The translations under genes were made by a program, and so were the position numbers. From Methanocalculus sp. (GTDB lineage: Archaea > Halobacteriota > Methanomicrobia > Methanomicrobiales > Methanocorpusculaceae): 64,000 nucleotides of DNA. Location: assembly GCA_013329165.1 (NCBI GenBank), contig DUKV01000001.1, positions 114,511 to 178,510 of the forward strand. The letters run 5' to 3'. The notes under the pieces were generated by a model. That model did not search any database, was not told the DNA's origin, and saw only the letters and a list, made by a program, of their open reading frames with translations. This document shows positions 8,380 through 16,147 of this stretch, piece after piece. Every line of letters starts with the position of its first letter. Within the stretch, counting starts at the first letter, position 1.

Positions 8380-9303
8380 TCATGACCGGTTTTCGCGCAG
8401 GACGTACTGCGTCTTCTTCCTCGACGGTGCCTTCCGTTCCAGAATACCGAGGTCAACCAGAGCCTTGAGCTCTTTGAGGGCGGTCGTTGCCGAAACGCCG
8501 GTGAGAGACTGATATCCGCTGTTGGTGATACTCCCCTGCGTCTTGAGGTGATTGACCGCGAGGATCTGCCGTTCGTTCAGCCCCATCTCCCGAATAACAC
8601 CCTCGCTCAGCAGATCCTTGCGCATCGTCAGGGTGAACCCGAGCGGGGTGCTGGCGAAGGCGGGAGCCGGCATACCGGCGTCGCGGAAAGCCGTGATGAT
8701 CCGCTCGACCCCTGACCCGTAGCGCTCGACGAGCCCGGCGCGGTAGAAGATATCGGCAACCTTCGGGTTGCGGTGATAGGAGTAATGCTCTTTCAGGATC
8801 ATGTCGATGGTGACGCCTTCGGGAAGATGGCCGGGATTGTGGAAGCGGATATTGTCATCGAAGATCTTGACCTGCGTCTGGACCGTATTGTTGAAGTAGT
8901 CGCGGTGGATGAGCGCGTTGAGAAGCGCCTCTCGGATCGCCTGAAGCGGGTAGTCCCAGACCTCTCTCCTCCGGAATGACTCCTGCATCGCCTCCTCCGA
9001 GATGTCGTATCTGACGCTGAGATACTGCTTGATGATCCGCTCGCCCTCCTCAAACTGGTGAAAGAGATTGCCTCCGATCTCGTGGTCGCCGACGATGATA
9101 TCCGCCCGCTTGAACCGCCCGATTCTGATGATGCAGTTCTGGAAGTACCGTTGCGGGTCTCTGCCGAAGAGGACAATAGCACCGTTGCTGATCCCTCCGT
9201 CCCCGGCAAGCCCAAGGCGGCGGAGGACGGCCTTAACCGGTTCGGCCGGATCGACGGCAGCGAGGCGACCTGCCGCCTTCGCACCGGCGAGGAAACGCCG
9301 CAC
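8380..9303 (-). pseudogene. N-terminally truncated ATP-binding (AlbA_2/HATPase_c_4-type) regulator
   Basis: The 307 residues match the middle and C-terminal parts of RecG-like/Schlafen-related transcriptional regulators. They cover the linker helix VRRFLAGAKAAGRL, the ISNGAIVLFGRDPQRYF strand, a GHKL-type ATPase N-box (QAIREALLNALIHRDY, about 121-136), the RAGLVERYGSGVERI helix and a C-terminal winged helix ending LGILERKAPSRKK. The N-terminal AlbA_2 DNA-binding domain (about 150 residues) is missing: the frame upstream of the GTG at 9303 hits a TGA within six codons, and the other frames up to the tRNA gene do not encode it. It could still be expressed as a short form, but a truncated remnant is more likely. 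Confidence 0.7.
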
Positions 9304-9625
9304 CGTACCCGAGCGCAGACATCATATGCTTCTCTCATAGGTATGATATCATACTCCTTCACCTGTCGGTCGGCAGCCCTGTTGCAGACCGGCAGTGCGT
9401 TCATGGTGATGCGCACGATCCGGCCGAGCGCATTTTTTCCGATATCGTTCCTTTGCAGCATGGCGGAATATCTCTCCGGTTGTGCGTTTTTCTGCACGTC
9501 TGATGGATAAGGGAGGGGGACGGCAGACCAATGATAATTCTATCCTTCTGCTGAAGTTTCCTTTGTTTGCGGGACGGGATTATGGTTTCGGCGTTTTCCA
9601 TGAGATTCGAACGTGAATGAGCGAT
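9304..9625. other. Gap between truncated regulator and tRNA-Gln
   Basis: Where the missing N-terminal domain of the regulator should be, all three minus-strand frames contain stops and give no recognisable AlbA_2 motif. One minus-strand frame (9497 downward) stays open but turns into arginine/serine-rich shadow sequence over the regulator gene. Nothing else identified. Confidence 0.5.
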
Positions 9626-9697
9626 ACTCCCGGGCGGATTCGAACCGCCGTCGCCGGATCCAAAGTCCTGCATGATTGACCCCTACACTACGGGAGT
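9626..9697 (-). tRNA. tRNA-Gln (anticodon TTG)
   Basis: 72-nt cloverleaf on the minus strand. The acceptor stem is ACTCCCG paired with CGGGAGT, with the A1-U72 pair typical of archaeal tRNA-Gln that is charged through Glu-tRNA(Gln) by GatDE. The D arm contains TAGGGGTCAAT, the anticodon loop is CTTTGGA, and the T arm is GGCGG-TTCGAAT-CCGCC. The anticodon stem has one A-G mismatch at 28-42. No intron and no encoded CCA. Its 3' end faces the decayed accessory stretch at 6.4-9.6 kb, the usual geometry for integration into a tRNA gene. Confidence 0.93.
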
Positions 9698-9814
9698 AAG
9701 AAGATTCTCCAGTATATTAACAGTAAAAAGATATAGTGGTTTCTGGGGGTTGCTGGTTTCTGAAAAATGATTAAACAATCTCATTCTTCCATTCTTTTTG
9801 TAAAACAATCGGAT

Positions 9815-9958
9815 TATTACACTTATAGAGAGCGGGATGCCCCCGCATGGATTCCCCACATTACACCATCTTATCAAGTCATACCCGAGGAGTCCGGTGC
9901 AGTTGATCGATCCGTTCTTTTCGGTGAACTCATCGATGAACTGCCGTGAGTGCGTCAT
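9815..9958 (-). pseudogene. C-terminal fragment of a C_GCAxxG_C_C-type redox protein
   Basis: The minus-strand frame from 9958 reads FIDEFTEKNGSINCTGLLGYDL, which matches the late segment of the small C_GCAxxG_C_C family (helix, then NGS-NC---LLGYDL), a presumed redox or metal-binding protein. The family's upstream motif with its conserved cysteines is absent, and after the match the frame turns into low-quality sequence. This is probably a leftover of a lost gene. Confidence is limited by the short match (about 22 residues). Confidence 0.45.
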
Positions 9959-10094
9959 CTGGTTGTCCGATTTTTATATTCCTTCTGTTATTGTTGGAAT
10001 TCCTGTGTGGATATCTTTATCCCGAATTGTACAAAAAGGAGAATGAATGCAGGCGAATAAATACAGGAGAACCCTCTCTGTATCCTGAAGCCCT

Positions 10095-10129
10095 CTGACA
10101 GAATGCCTCTGACAGAGTATCCTGACAGA
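10095..10129 (+). repeat. Three spaced copies of CTGACAGA upstream of the ferredoxin gene
   Basis: CTGACAGA occurs at 10095-10102, 10109-10116 and 10122-10129, spaced 14 and 13 nt start to start, ending 20 nt before the next start codon. The rest of 9959-10149 shows nothing else. The spacing (just over one helical turn) would suit a regulatory site, or it may be a slippage product. Confidence 0.4.
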
Positions 10130-10149
10130 ACCCCCCCTGATATGATACC

Positions 10150-10953
10150 ATGACAACCATCATCTATTCCTTCACCGGGACCGGCAACACCCTCGTGGTT
10201 GCCCGGCAGCTTGCTGACGCTCTTGGCGATACGACCATCATCCCGATTACGCGGGCGATGAAAGACGCCCCCCTCCCGCCGGAGGCAGAGACGGCAGATG
10301 CACTCGGGATCGCTTTTCCAGTCCATTATGTGGATATGCCTAAAATTGTACAGGAATTTGTCCGGGGACTTCAGATACACGGCAACCCCTATATCTTTGG
10401 GGTTGCGACCTGCGGCGGGAGCCCCGGAGGCGCCCTCTATAACCTCGATACTCTCCTCAAAGCAAAAGGAGTTCATCTCTCCCTTGGCGCAGCCATTAGG
10501 ATGCCCGAGAACTTCATCGGGCCGATGAACCTGATGGAGCCGGTGGAGCAGGTCGGGGGGATACTCGCAACCGCACGGGATCGGATCCCGGAGATTGCTG
10601 ATGCAATCCGCGAGAAGAGGGAGTGCCCACCTGAGGGATCAAACTCAACACCATACCGGGTCCTGGCATCATTCTTCAAATTCCTCATAACATCCGTCTA
10701 CGGCACTACCCGGCATCTCCATGCAACCGATCGCTGCAACCGGTGCGGGATCTGCGCCCGGATATGCCCGACAGAGAACATCACCGTCACCGACAGTGCT
10801 GTTGCCTGGGGGAGTGCCTGCACCTGGTGCTACGCCTGTATCCACTGGTGCCCGCAGGAGGCAGTCGAGATCGGGGGACGGACAAAAGGAAGGCGCCGGT
10901 ACCATCACCCGGATGTGACGGTTGCGGATATACTGGAACAGAGGGGGGGATAA
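10150..10953 (+). CDS. EFR1-type flavodoxin/ferredoxin fusion protein
   Basis: 267-residue protein with an N-terminal flavodoxin-like domain and a C-terminal two-cluster ferredoxin. The FMN phosphate loop is SFTGTGNT at residues 7-14, and the 4Fe-4S motifs are CNRCGICARICP at about 196 and CTWCYACIHWCP at about 220. It is a cytoplasmic electron carrier that probably passes electrons between a ferredoxin partner and an unknown acceptor. The family is widespread in anaerobes and methanogens. It is not in an operon with the MFS gene 185 nt downstream. Three CTGACAGA repeats precede it. Confidence 0.88.
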   Translation: MTTIIYSFTGTGNTLVVARQLADALGDTTIIPITRAMKDAPLPPEAETADALGIAFPVHYVDMPKIVQEFVRGLQIHGNPYIFGVATCGGSPGGALYNLDTLLKAKGVHLSLGAAIRMPENFIGPMNLMEPVEQVGGILATARDRIPEIADAIREKRECPPEGSNSTPYRVLASFFKFLITSVYGTTRHLHATDRCNRCGICARICPTENITVTDSAVAWGSACTWCYACIHWCPQEAVEIGGRTKGRRRYHHPDVTVADILEQRGG

Positions 10954-11137
10954 GGCTCATTCTTGGGTTTTAACAATACATAGGATGCTTCAAGAACCGG
11001 GTGGTGCGATGATTATTTCCCTGTTGTTTGAAATGGATACGAGAATTTTGATCATCTCATCTGCAACTACCTCCTTTGTGGTAGTATCAAAAGAATTAAG
11101 CAACATCCCTTGCATTCCTGAATAACGTGAAAAAAAC

Positions 11138-12340
11138 ATGGCTCCTCTCTTCTCCCTCAAACGCAATCCCGCCCTCCAGTTGATCCTCCTTCTCGGTATC
11201 GTCAGCCTGTTTGGGGATATGGTCTATGAAGCGGGAAGGAGTATCAGTGGTCCTTTCCTCCTCTATCTCGGGGCAACTGCTTTTGTTGTTGCGGTTATTG
11301 CAGGCTTTGGGGAGTTCATCGGGTATGCAGTACGCCTTCTATCCGGGTATATTGCTGATCGGACCGGATCTTACTGGAGTTTTGCCATCATCGGCTATCT
11401 CATGATCGGTGCGATACCTCTCCTTGTCTTTGCGCATGCATGGGAAATTGCAGCGATTCTCATCATTCTTGAACGGCTGGGAAAAGGCATCCGGTCACCG
11501 GCAAAAGATACCATCCTCTCCCATGCTGCGCACAGGATTGGCCGTGGAACCGGCTTTGGGATACATGAAGCAATGGATCAGATCGGTGCTGTTGCGGGAC
11601 CTCTTGTCTTTGCCCTCTCGATTGCAGTATCGGGAGGATATGAAACAGGTTTTGCTCTTCTCTCTATTCCATTTATCCTGCTGGTAATCTCGCTTTTCAT
11701 TGCATACCGGAAGGTTCCGGATCCCATGTCCTTTGAGGAAGATACTGTGAAACGGGATCTCCGGCATATCGGGAAGCTGCCACAGCTCATGCTCCCGTAC
11801 GGCACATTCACCGTCCTGACGATGGCAGGCTTTGCAGTATTTCCATTGATCGCATTCCACTTCTCTTCTGCCTCAGTCGTCCCGGAGGCGCAGATTCCCA
11901 TCTTCTATGCGATTGCAATGGCTGCCGATGCCTTCTTTGCACTTATTATCGGTGTTCTCTATGATAGGATTGGCCTTGCCGTACTGGTTGTCATCCCGCT
12001 AGTCAATATCCCGATCGCACTTCTGGTATTCTCCTCACACTATCTGTTTGCCCTTGTTGCGGTCATTCTGTGGGGTCTCTCGATGGGATCGCAGGAGACC
12101 ATTCTCAGGGCGGCTCTTGCAGATCTCACCTCTCTTTCAAAAAGGGGAACCGCGTATGGGATCTTCAACACACTCTATGGGGGCGGCTGGTTCATCGGGA
12201 GCATCATCGTTGGCCTGCTCTATGAGTTCGATATCGGGATTCTGATCGGATACCTCATCCTGATGCAGGTCGCGGCATTGGGGGCATTTGCCTGGCTTGC
12301 CAGATCGATTTCGCCGAATGCCGGGGATATTGGAGAGTAA
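11138..12340 (+). CDS. MFS transporter
   Basis: 400-residue major facilitator superfamily permease with about 12 hydrophobic segments. The signature loop between TM2 and TM3 reads SGYIADRTGSYW, and the repeated half has LIIGVLYDRIG. The motif LERLGKGIRSPAKDTILS after TM4 is typical of a prokaryotic MFS subgroup of unknown substrate, often annotated as drug or sugar efflux. The start ATG is preceded by ACGTGAAA, a weak ribosome site. It stands alone on the plus strand, convergent with the next gene. Confidence 0.85.
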   Translation: MAPLFSLKRNPALQLILLLGIVSLFGDMVYEAGRSISGPFLLYLGATAFVVAVIAGFGEFIGYAVRLLSGYIADRTGSYWSFAIIGYLMIGAIPLLVFAHAWEIAAILIILERLGKGIRSPAKDTILSHAAHRIGRGTGFGIHEAMDQIGAVAGPLVFALSIAVSGGYETGFALLSIPFILLVISLFIAYRKVPDPMSFEEDTVKRDLRHIGKLPQLMLPYGTFTVLTMAGFAVFPLIAFHFSSASVVPEAQIPIFYAIAMAADAFFALIIGVLYDRIGLAVLVVIPLVNIPIALLVFSSHYLFALVAVILWGLSMGSQETILRAALADLTSLSKRGTAYGIFNTLYGGGWFIGSIIVGLLYEFDIGILIGYLILMQVAALGAFAWLARSISPNAGDIGE

Positions 12341-12391
12341 CAGAGATACAAAGGTGTACTGGAGGATTGGGGGCAGGTTAAAATAAAAACC

Positions 12392-12844
12392 CTACTGCTC
12401 TATCCCCTTAATCGCCGCCTCCGTCTTCTTCGCCAGCTCATGCTGCCCCTCGAGCTCGGCGACCCTCCGGATCGCTTCGAGCCGGTGGACGGCGTCTTCG
12501 AGGAATGAGAGGATATCGGCTGGGAAGAGGTCGATCCCATACTCGTCAAGGAGATGGGCATGGATCTCGCGGTGATCGAGCCCCAGCGTACGGAGCTCGA
12601 TGAGCATGAGGACGAACTTCTGCTCCGGGCATCCGCAGAGCGGCCTCCCCTTGCACTTGCAGTCAAGGAAATCCCTCTGGAACCGGAGGAGCTGTTCCCT
12701 CAGGGTGGAATCGAGCTGCTCGTAGTTGATCCCACCATCGATCATCTCCAGGTTCGCACCATGGAAGGCGAAATCAGGCAGGCGGTACCCGGCGACCCGC
12801 TGGATCTTGCGGACCGCACGGAGCCTTGCTTTGCTCGCGATCAC
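12392..12844 (-). CDS. Conserved archaeal protein, DUF5814-like
   Basis: 150-residue cytosolic protein. A central cysteine group CKCKGRPLCGCPEQKF (residues about 63-78) looks like a small metal site, followed by an all-helical part (LRTLGLDHREIHAHLLDEYG and a charged C-terminal helix). The pattern resembles the C-terminal domain found on some euryarchaeal DEAD/DEAH helicases (DUF5814), here free-standing. Its ATG directly follows the stop of the upstream gene, so both are co-transcribed. Function unknown; the family name is from memory and moderately certain. Confidence 0.6.
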   Translation of the reverse strand: MIASKARLRAVRKIQRVAGYRLPDFAFHGANLEMIDGGINYEQLDSTLREQLLRFQRDFLDCKCKGRPLCGCPEQKFVLMLIELRTLGLDHREIHAHLLDEYGIDLFPADILSFLEDAVHRLEAIRRVAELEGQHELAKKTEAAIKGIEQ

Positions 12845-13477
12845 TCAGGTCTCTCCGACTTCTTCATCGAACTTCTTTAAAGACTTCATCGCCTCGCCCA
12901 TCTTCTCGACAGCCGCAAGCCACTCGTCAAAGATCGTCGGGTCATCTGTATCCTTCACGTACCGTGCACAGCAGGCAGCACCGCCGATGACGGCAGATCC
13001 GATCTCAGCTGCAATCCTGAGTGTCTCTTCGGGATCCTTGTCTGCTACTTTCCTCCCATCTTTCACCAGGGCCTTGATATCTGCGTCAGTTGCGCCTGCA
13101 AGGAAATTTCTGCATGAGGCGAAGACGACCATCATCGCGATCTGAACTGATCCGATGATCTCGCCAAGCTCATCCTCCGGAACCGATCCCATCACAATCG
13201 CCTCTACTTCAGCGAGCTTCTGCTCGGCATCCGCAAGGCTGATCCGCTCGTTCTGCCAGAGCTTGATGATCTTCAGGACAGCGAGCGTGATATCCTCGCT
13301 GAAGTTCTCGAGCATCCGGAAGCCTTCCGGCATCTCCTCGCCATCGCCCTCGAAGTCTGCGTCAGCAAGCGTTGTAAGCCAGTTATCCCATCGTTCCTGA
13401 TTATAGAAGATATAGAATAGCTTCATCGGCTCTTCTTTCTTTGTTTCACTCTTCTTCCGCGCCATTTCATGTACCAT
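12845..13477 (-). CDS. DUF2150 family protein
   Basis: 210-residue acidic, helical protein conserved in methanogens and haloarchaea. The opening YIFYNQERWDNWLTTLADADF motif (about residue 21) is the family hallmark, and the rest is alpha-helical with a CC pair near 175. Function unknown. The start is uncertain: GGTGAG lies 1 nt before the ATG at 13477 and 13 nt before the ATG at 13465, neither ideal. It is directly followed by the DUF5814-like gene and is divergent from thiI. Confidence 0.72.
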   Translation of the reverse strand: MVHEMARKKSETKKEEPMKLFYIFYNQERWDNWLTTLADADFEGDGEEMPEGFRMLENFSEDITLAVLKIIKLWQNERISLADAEQKLAEVEAIVMGSVPEDELGEIIGSVQIAMMVVFASCRNFLAGATDADIKALVKDGRKVADKDPEETLRIAAEIGSAVIGGAACCARYVKDTDDPTIFDEWLAAVEKMGEAMKSLKKFDEEVGET

Positions 13478-13540
13478 CTCACCTGAATCTTAAAGATGTT
13501 ACCGCTTCTCTCATCTCCTATTGGGTCCAATCAGGTACCT

Positions 13541-14710
13541 ATGCAGCAGCAGGTGATGGTACGGTACGGGGAGCTCTTCCTGAAGAGTGAATCAGTGATG
13601 CATCACTATATCAGGATTCTCACCAGGAACATCGGACGGGCACTTGAAGCGGCAGGGCTCAGCCACACAATGGAGGAGCACCGGGGAAGGCTCTACATCA
13701 ACTGCGACGATCCAGTGAGCGCAGCAGTTGCCGCCCGTGTCTTTGGTGTCGTGGATACCTCGGTCGTCACCCGGACAGAACCGACGATGGAGGCGATTGC
13801 AGCTGCCGCTGTGGAGCAGGTGAGCAGATCAGGCAGGCGGAATGGCTCATTTGCAGTCCGGGCACGCCGGGAGGCGGTCAAGGGCTTCACCAGCCAGGAG
13901 CTCGGGGCATTTGTTGGATCAGAGATCCTGGATGCCTACCCGGACTTTACCGTCGATCTCACGAACCCGGAGTACGAGGTCTTTGTGGAAGCCCGCCATT
14001 ACGGGGGATTTATCACCGACTCATTCTCTCCCGGCCCGGGCGGCCTGCCGCTCGGCACACAGGGAAGAGCAATCTGCCTCATCTCAGCCGGGATCGATTC
14101 GCCGGTTGCCGCGTGGCTGATGATGCGCAGGGGAACCGAGCTCATCCTCCTCCATATGAATGGCGGGAGGTATGCCGGTGCCGCCACGCGGGATGATGCA
14201 GTTCGGCATGCGGAGACGCTCTCGACACACTGCATGGGAAATCCGATCCCGATCATCGAGGTAGATATGGAGCCGTTCTTCTCGGCACTGTTCACATTGA
14301 AGGAACCGCGGTTTCGCTGTATCCTCTGCAAACGGTTCATGCACCGGGTCGCAAGCCGGATCGGAGAAGAGTACCACTGCTCAGCCATTGTGAACGGGGA
14401 TAATCTCGGGCAGGTCGCATCACAGACACTCGAGAACCTGGCGACCGTAACCCCGGTTGCCACGCTCCCGGTGCTTCGCCCTCTCATCACCTATGACAAG
14501 GAGGAGATCGTCATCCTCGGAAAGAAGATCGGTACCTTCATCGCCAGGCCCGGCGATCACGCCTGCCGGATGGTGCCGAAGAAGCCCGCCACCGCCGCGA
14601 CGATTCACCAGGTCGAAGAAGAGGAGGCGAAGCTCCCGATGGATGATCTGATACAAAAAGCAGTGGAAAGCGCAGTCACAAAAACCGCGCTCTCCGGTTT
14701 TAGTCATTGA
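13541..14710 (+). CDS. thiI: tRNA 4-thiouridine synthase ThiI
   Basis: Makes 4-thiouridine at position 8 of tRNA, and may also feed sulfur to thiazole synthesis. The protein has an N-terminal ferredoxin-like plus THUMP part (about residues 1-165) and a PP-loop ATPase (SAGIDSPVAAW, about 182). The RCILCKRFMHRVA and VNGDNLGQVASQTLENL segments follow. There is no rhodanese domain, as usual in archaea, so sulfur delivery differs from E. coli; in methanogens a CxxC in the PP-loop domain has been implicated (RCILCKRF here). I start at ATG 13541 (AGGT 4 nt upstream). The 3' end overlaps SepCysS by 11 nt tail to tail. Confidence 0.92.
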   Translation: MQQQVMVRYGELFLKSESVMHHYIRILTRNIGRALEAAGLSHTMEEHRGRLYINCDDPVSAAVAARVFGVVDTSVVTRTEPTMEAIAAAAVEQVSRSGRRNGSFAVRARREAVKGFTSQELGAFVGSEILDAYPDFTVDLTNPEYEVFVEARHYGGFITDSFSPGPGGLPLGTQGRAICLISAGIDSPVAAWLMMRRGTELILLHMNGGRYAGAATRDDAVRHAETLSTHCMGNPIPIIEVDMEPFFSALFTLKEPRFRCILCKRFMHRVASRIGEEYHCSAIVNGDNLGQVASQTLENLATVTPVATLPVLRPLITYDKEEIVILGKKIGTFIARPGDHACRMVPKKPATAATIHQVEEEEAKLPMDDLIQKAVESAVTKTALSGFSH

Positions 14711-15881
14711 CGGCCAAGCCGTTCTCGCGTGCGATATCGAGGAAGACAGATGCGGTGTACCCGGCCTGTGCCTTTGTCATCCCATAGGTATTAAACTTCC
14801 AGACCCTGGTCGCTCCGGGAATCACCCCGGCAATACCTCTCTTTCCAAGTGCACTCGTGAAGAAGAAGCCGCGTTTCTTATGGGTCTCCGCCACTCTGTC
14901 AAATGACTCACGCGTATCGATCCTGGTCAGGGTATGCCCCCGTGGCATATCCGAGAGGATCCTGGTCCCTTCGATTGCGAGGAGCGCATCAATGATCACC
15001 CTGCTCTTTGCAAGCTCCTCATCCCAGGCAAGCACCCGCTCCTTCACATGGGGGAACGAGGCCATCATCCCCATCACGGTCACGCCCATCAGGGTGCAGC
15101 CCATCATCGCAACCTCCTTGATCCCAAATGTCCTGCCGGTCTGATCCCCTTTCACCGCAGTGGTGGCAAAGATCGTCCCGGCATACTCTTCAGTTGTTGC
15201 AACGAGGCCGGAGGGTGCCGGTGCCGCCATCGATTTGTGGCCCGATCCAATCACAAAATCCACCCCGAGATCTCTTCCCGATACCGGGAGGATGCCGACC
15301 GTATACGCGCCATTATAGAGGACCGGGATATCGTAGCTGTGGGCAACTTTTGCGATTCCCCTGATGTCATGGTGGTTTCCGAACTGGTAGTCCACCCCCT
15401 CGACAAAGAGGAGTGCCGGTGCCTTCCCATCTGTTTTTATAACACGCTCGATCGTCTCGGCTGCGGCATCGGGGGTGATATGGTTCTTCCTATCCTTTGG
15501 GATCTCCCGCGGTACTGCCCCCACCGACTCGATGGCCATGAACTCGGTATAGTGGGAGAGTGCGGTCAGGATCACCGGATCGCCCTTCTGCACCATCCCC
15601 TGGCAGACCGCCTGGAACCCCCGCCGTGCACCCGGAACAACCCGGCAGGCATCCATCTCAAGCCAGGAGGCGAGATCGGCATGGAAGTCTGCAATCGGGG
15701 GCTTCTTGATATAGTCGAGCCGGAAGGGCTTGCGGCAGTTGTCACAGACCGAATAGCCGTCGCCGTATGCGATCACCGCCTTCATCGCATCAGCCGTGAG
15801 CCGCCCGCCGACCTGGATCGGATCGATGTTGATTGCGGTCTCGTCCACCTGCCGGGCTTCGATGTCACCTGCACACCGCAT
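14700..15881 (-). CDS. pscS: O-phospho-L-seryl-tRNA:Cys-tRNA synthase (SepCysS)
   Basis: PLP enzyme that converts Sep-tRNA(Cys), made by SepRS, into Cys-tRNA(Cys) in methanogens. The 393 residues show the essential cysteines of the N-terminal YSVCDNCRKPF motif (about 44-54) and Cys in MMGCTLMGV (about 250). The PLP lysine is in the GSGHKSM motif, with the PLP-contacting FVEGVDYQFGNHHD before it. The sulfur relay in this enzyme uses these cysteines. It lies tail-to-tail with thiI, another tRNA sulfur-transfer enzyme, and directly downstream (1-nt gap) of a small gene. Identification is firm. Confidence 0.93.
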   Translation of the reverse strand: MRCAGDIEARQVDETAINIDPIQVGGRLTADAMKAVIAYGDGYSVCDNCRKPFRLDYIKKPPIADFHADLASWLEMDACRVVPGARRGFQAVCQGMVQKGDPVILTALSHYTEFMAIESVGAVPREIPKDRKNHITPDAAAETIERVIKTDGKAPALLFVEGVDYQFGNHHDIRGIAKVAHSYDIPVLYNGAYTVGILPVSGRDLGVDFVIGSGHKSMAAPAPSGLVATTEEYAGTIFATTAVKGDQTGRTFGIKEVAMMGCTLMGVTVMGMMASFPHVKERVLAWDEELAKSRVIIDALLAIEGTRILSDMPRGHTLTRIDTRESFDRVAETHKKRGFFFTSALGKRGIAGVIPGATRVWKFNTYGMTKAQAGYTASVFLDIARENGLAVND

Positions 15882-15882
15882 C

Positions 15883-16062
15883 TCAGATCAGCTCCTCTTC
15901 AAGGATATCGACCTGGCGCCGTACACTTTTCAGCAGTTTCGCGGCTTTTTCCTTCTCTTCAGCACTGAGCTGATGGAGGGGTGCTGCCTCCCGGAGCATC
16001 ACCCTGATATCCGTCAGGAGGAAGAGTGACTGAAAGAGTGCATCAGTTGCACGTTGTGACAT
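15883..16062 (-). CDS. Small helical protein upstream of SepCysS
   Basis: 59-residue frame starting MSQRATDALFQSLF and ending RRQVDILEEELI. It is predicted as two amphipathic helices with no cysteines and is not recognised as a known family. Its stop is one nucleotide from the pscS start, so the two are almost surely one transcript and translationally linked. Codon use is like the neighbours. It may be a partner of SepCysS (for example in the SepRS-SepCysS complex, where the helical SepCysE is known in some methanogens), but I do not see enough to equate it with that protein. Confidence 0.65.
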   Translation of the reverse strand: MSQRATDALFQSLFLLTDIRVMLREAAPLHQLSAEEKEKAAKLLKSVRRQVDILEEELI

Positions 16063-16147
16063 GGTACAGGATCATTGTGCCGCCTTCCCTTTTACTTTCA
16101 CCCCCCACTCCCAGCACTTAATTCCCTGGAGGTTGAAGATACGATCA

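Noticed and set aside
8013..8468. Long minus- and plus-strand frames (134-147 codons) in the 8.0-8.5 kb stretch
   Set aside because: GC-rich, arginine/proline-heavy translations without motifs. Only a short coiled-coil-like segment was kept as a note.
9683..9958. 91-codon frame as an intact gene
   Set aside because: Only the first ~22-48 residues look like protein; the rest is low quality. Recorded as a fragment.
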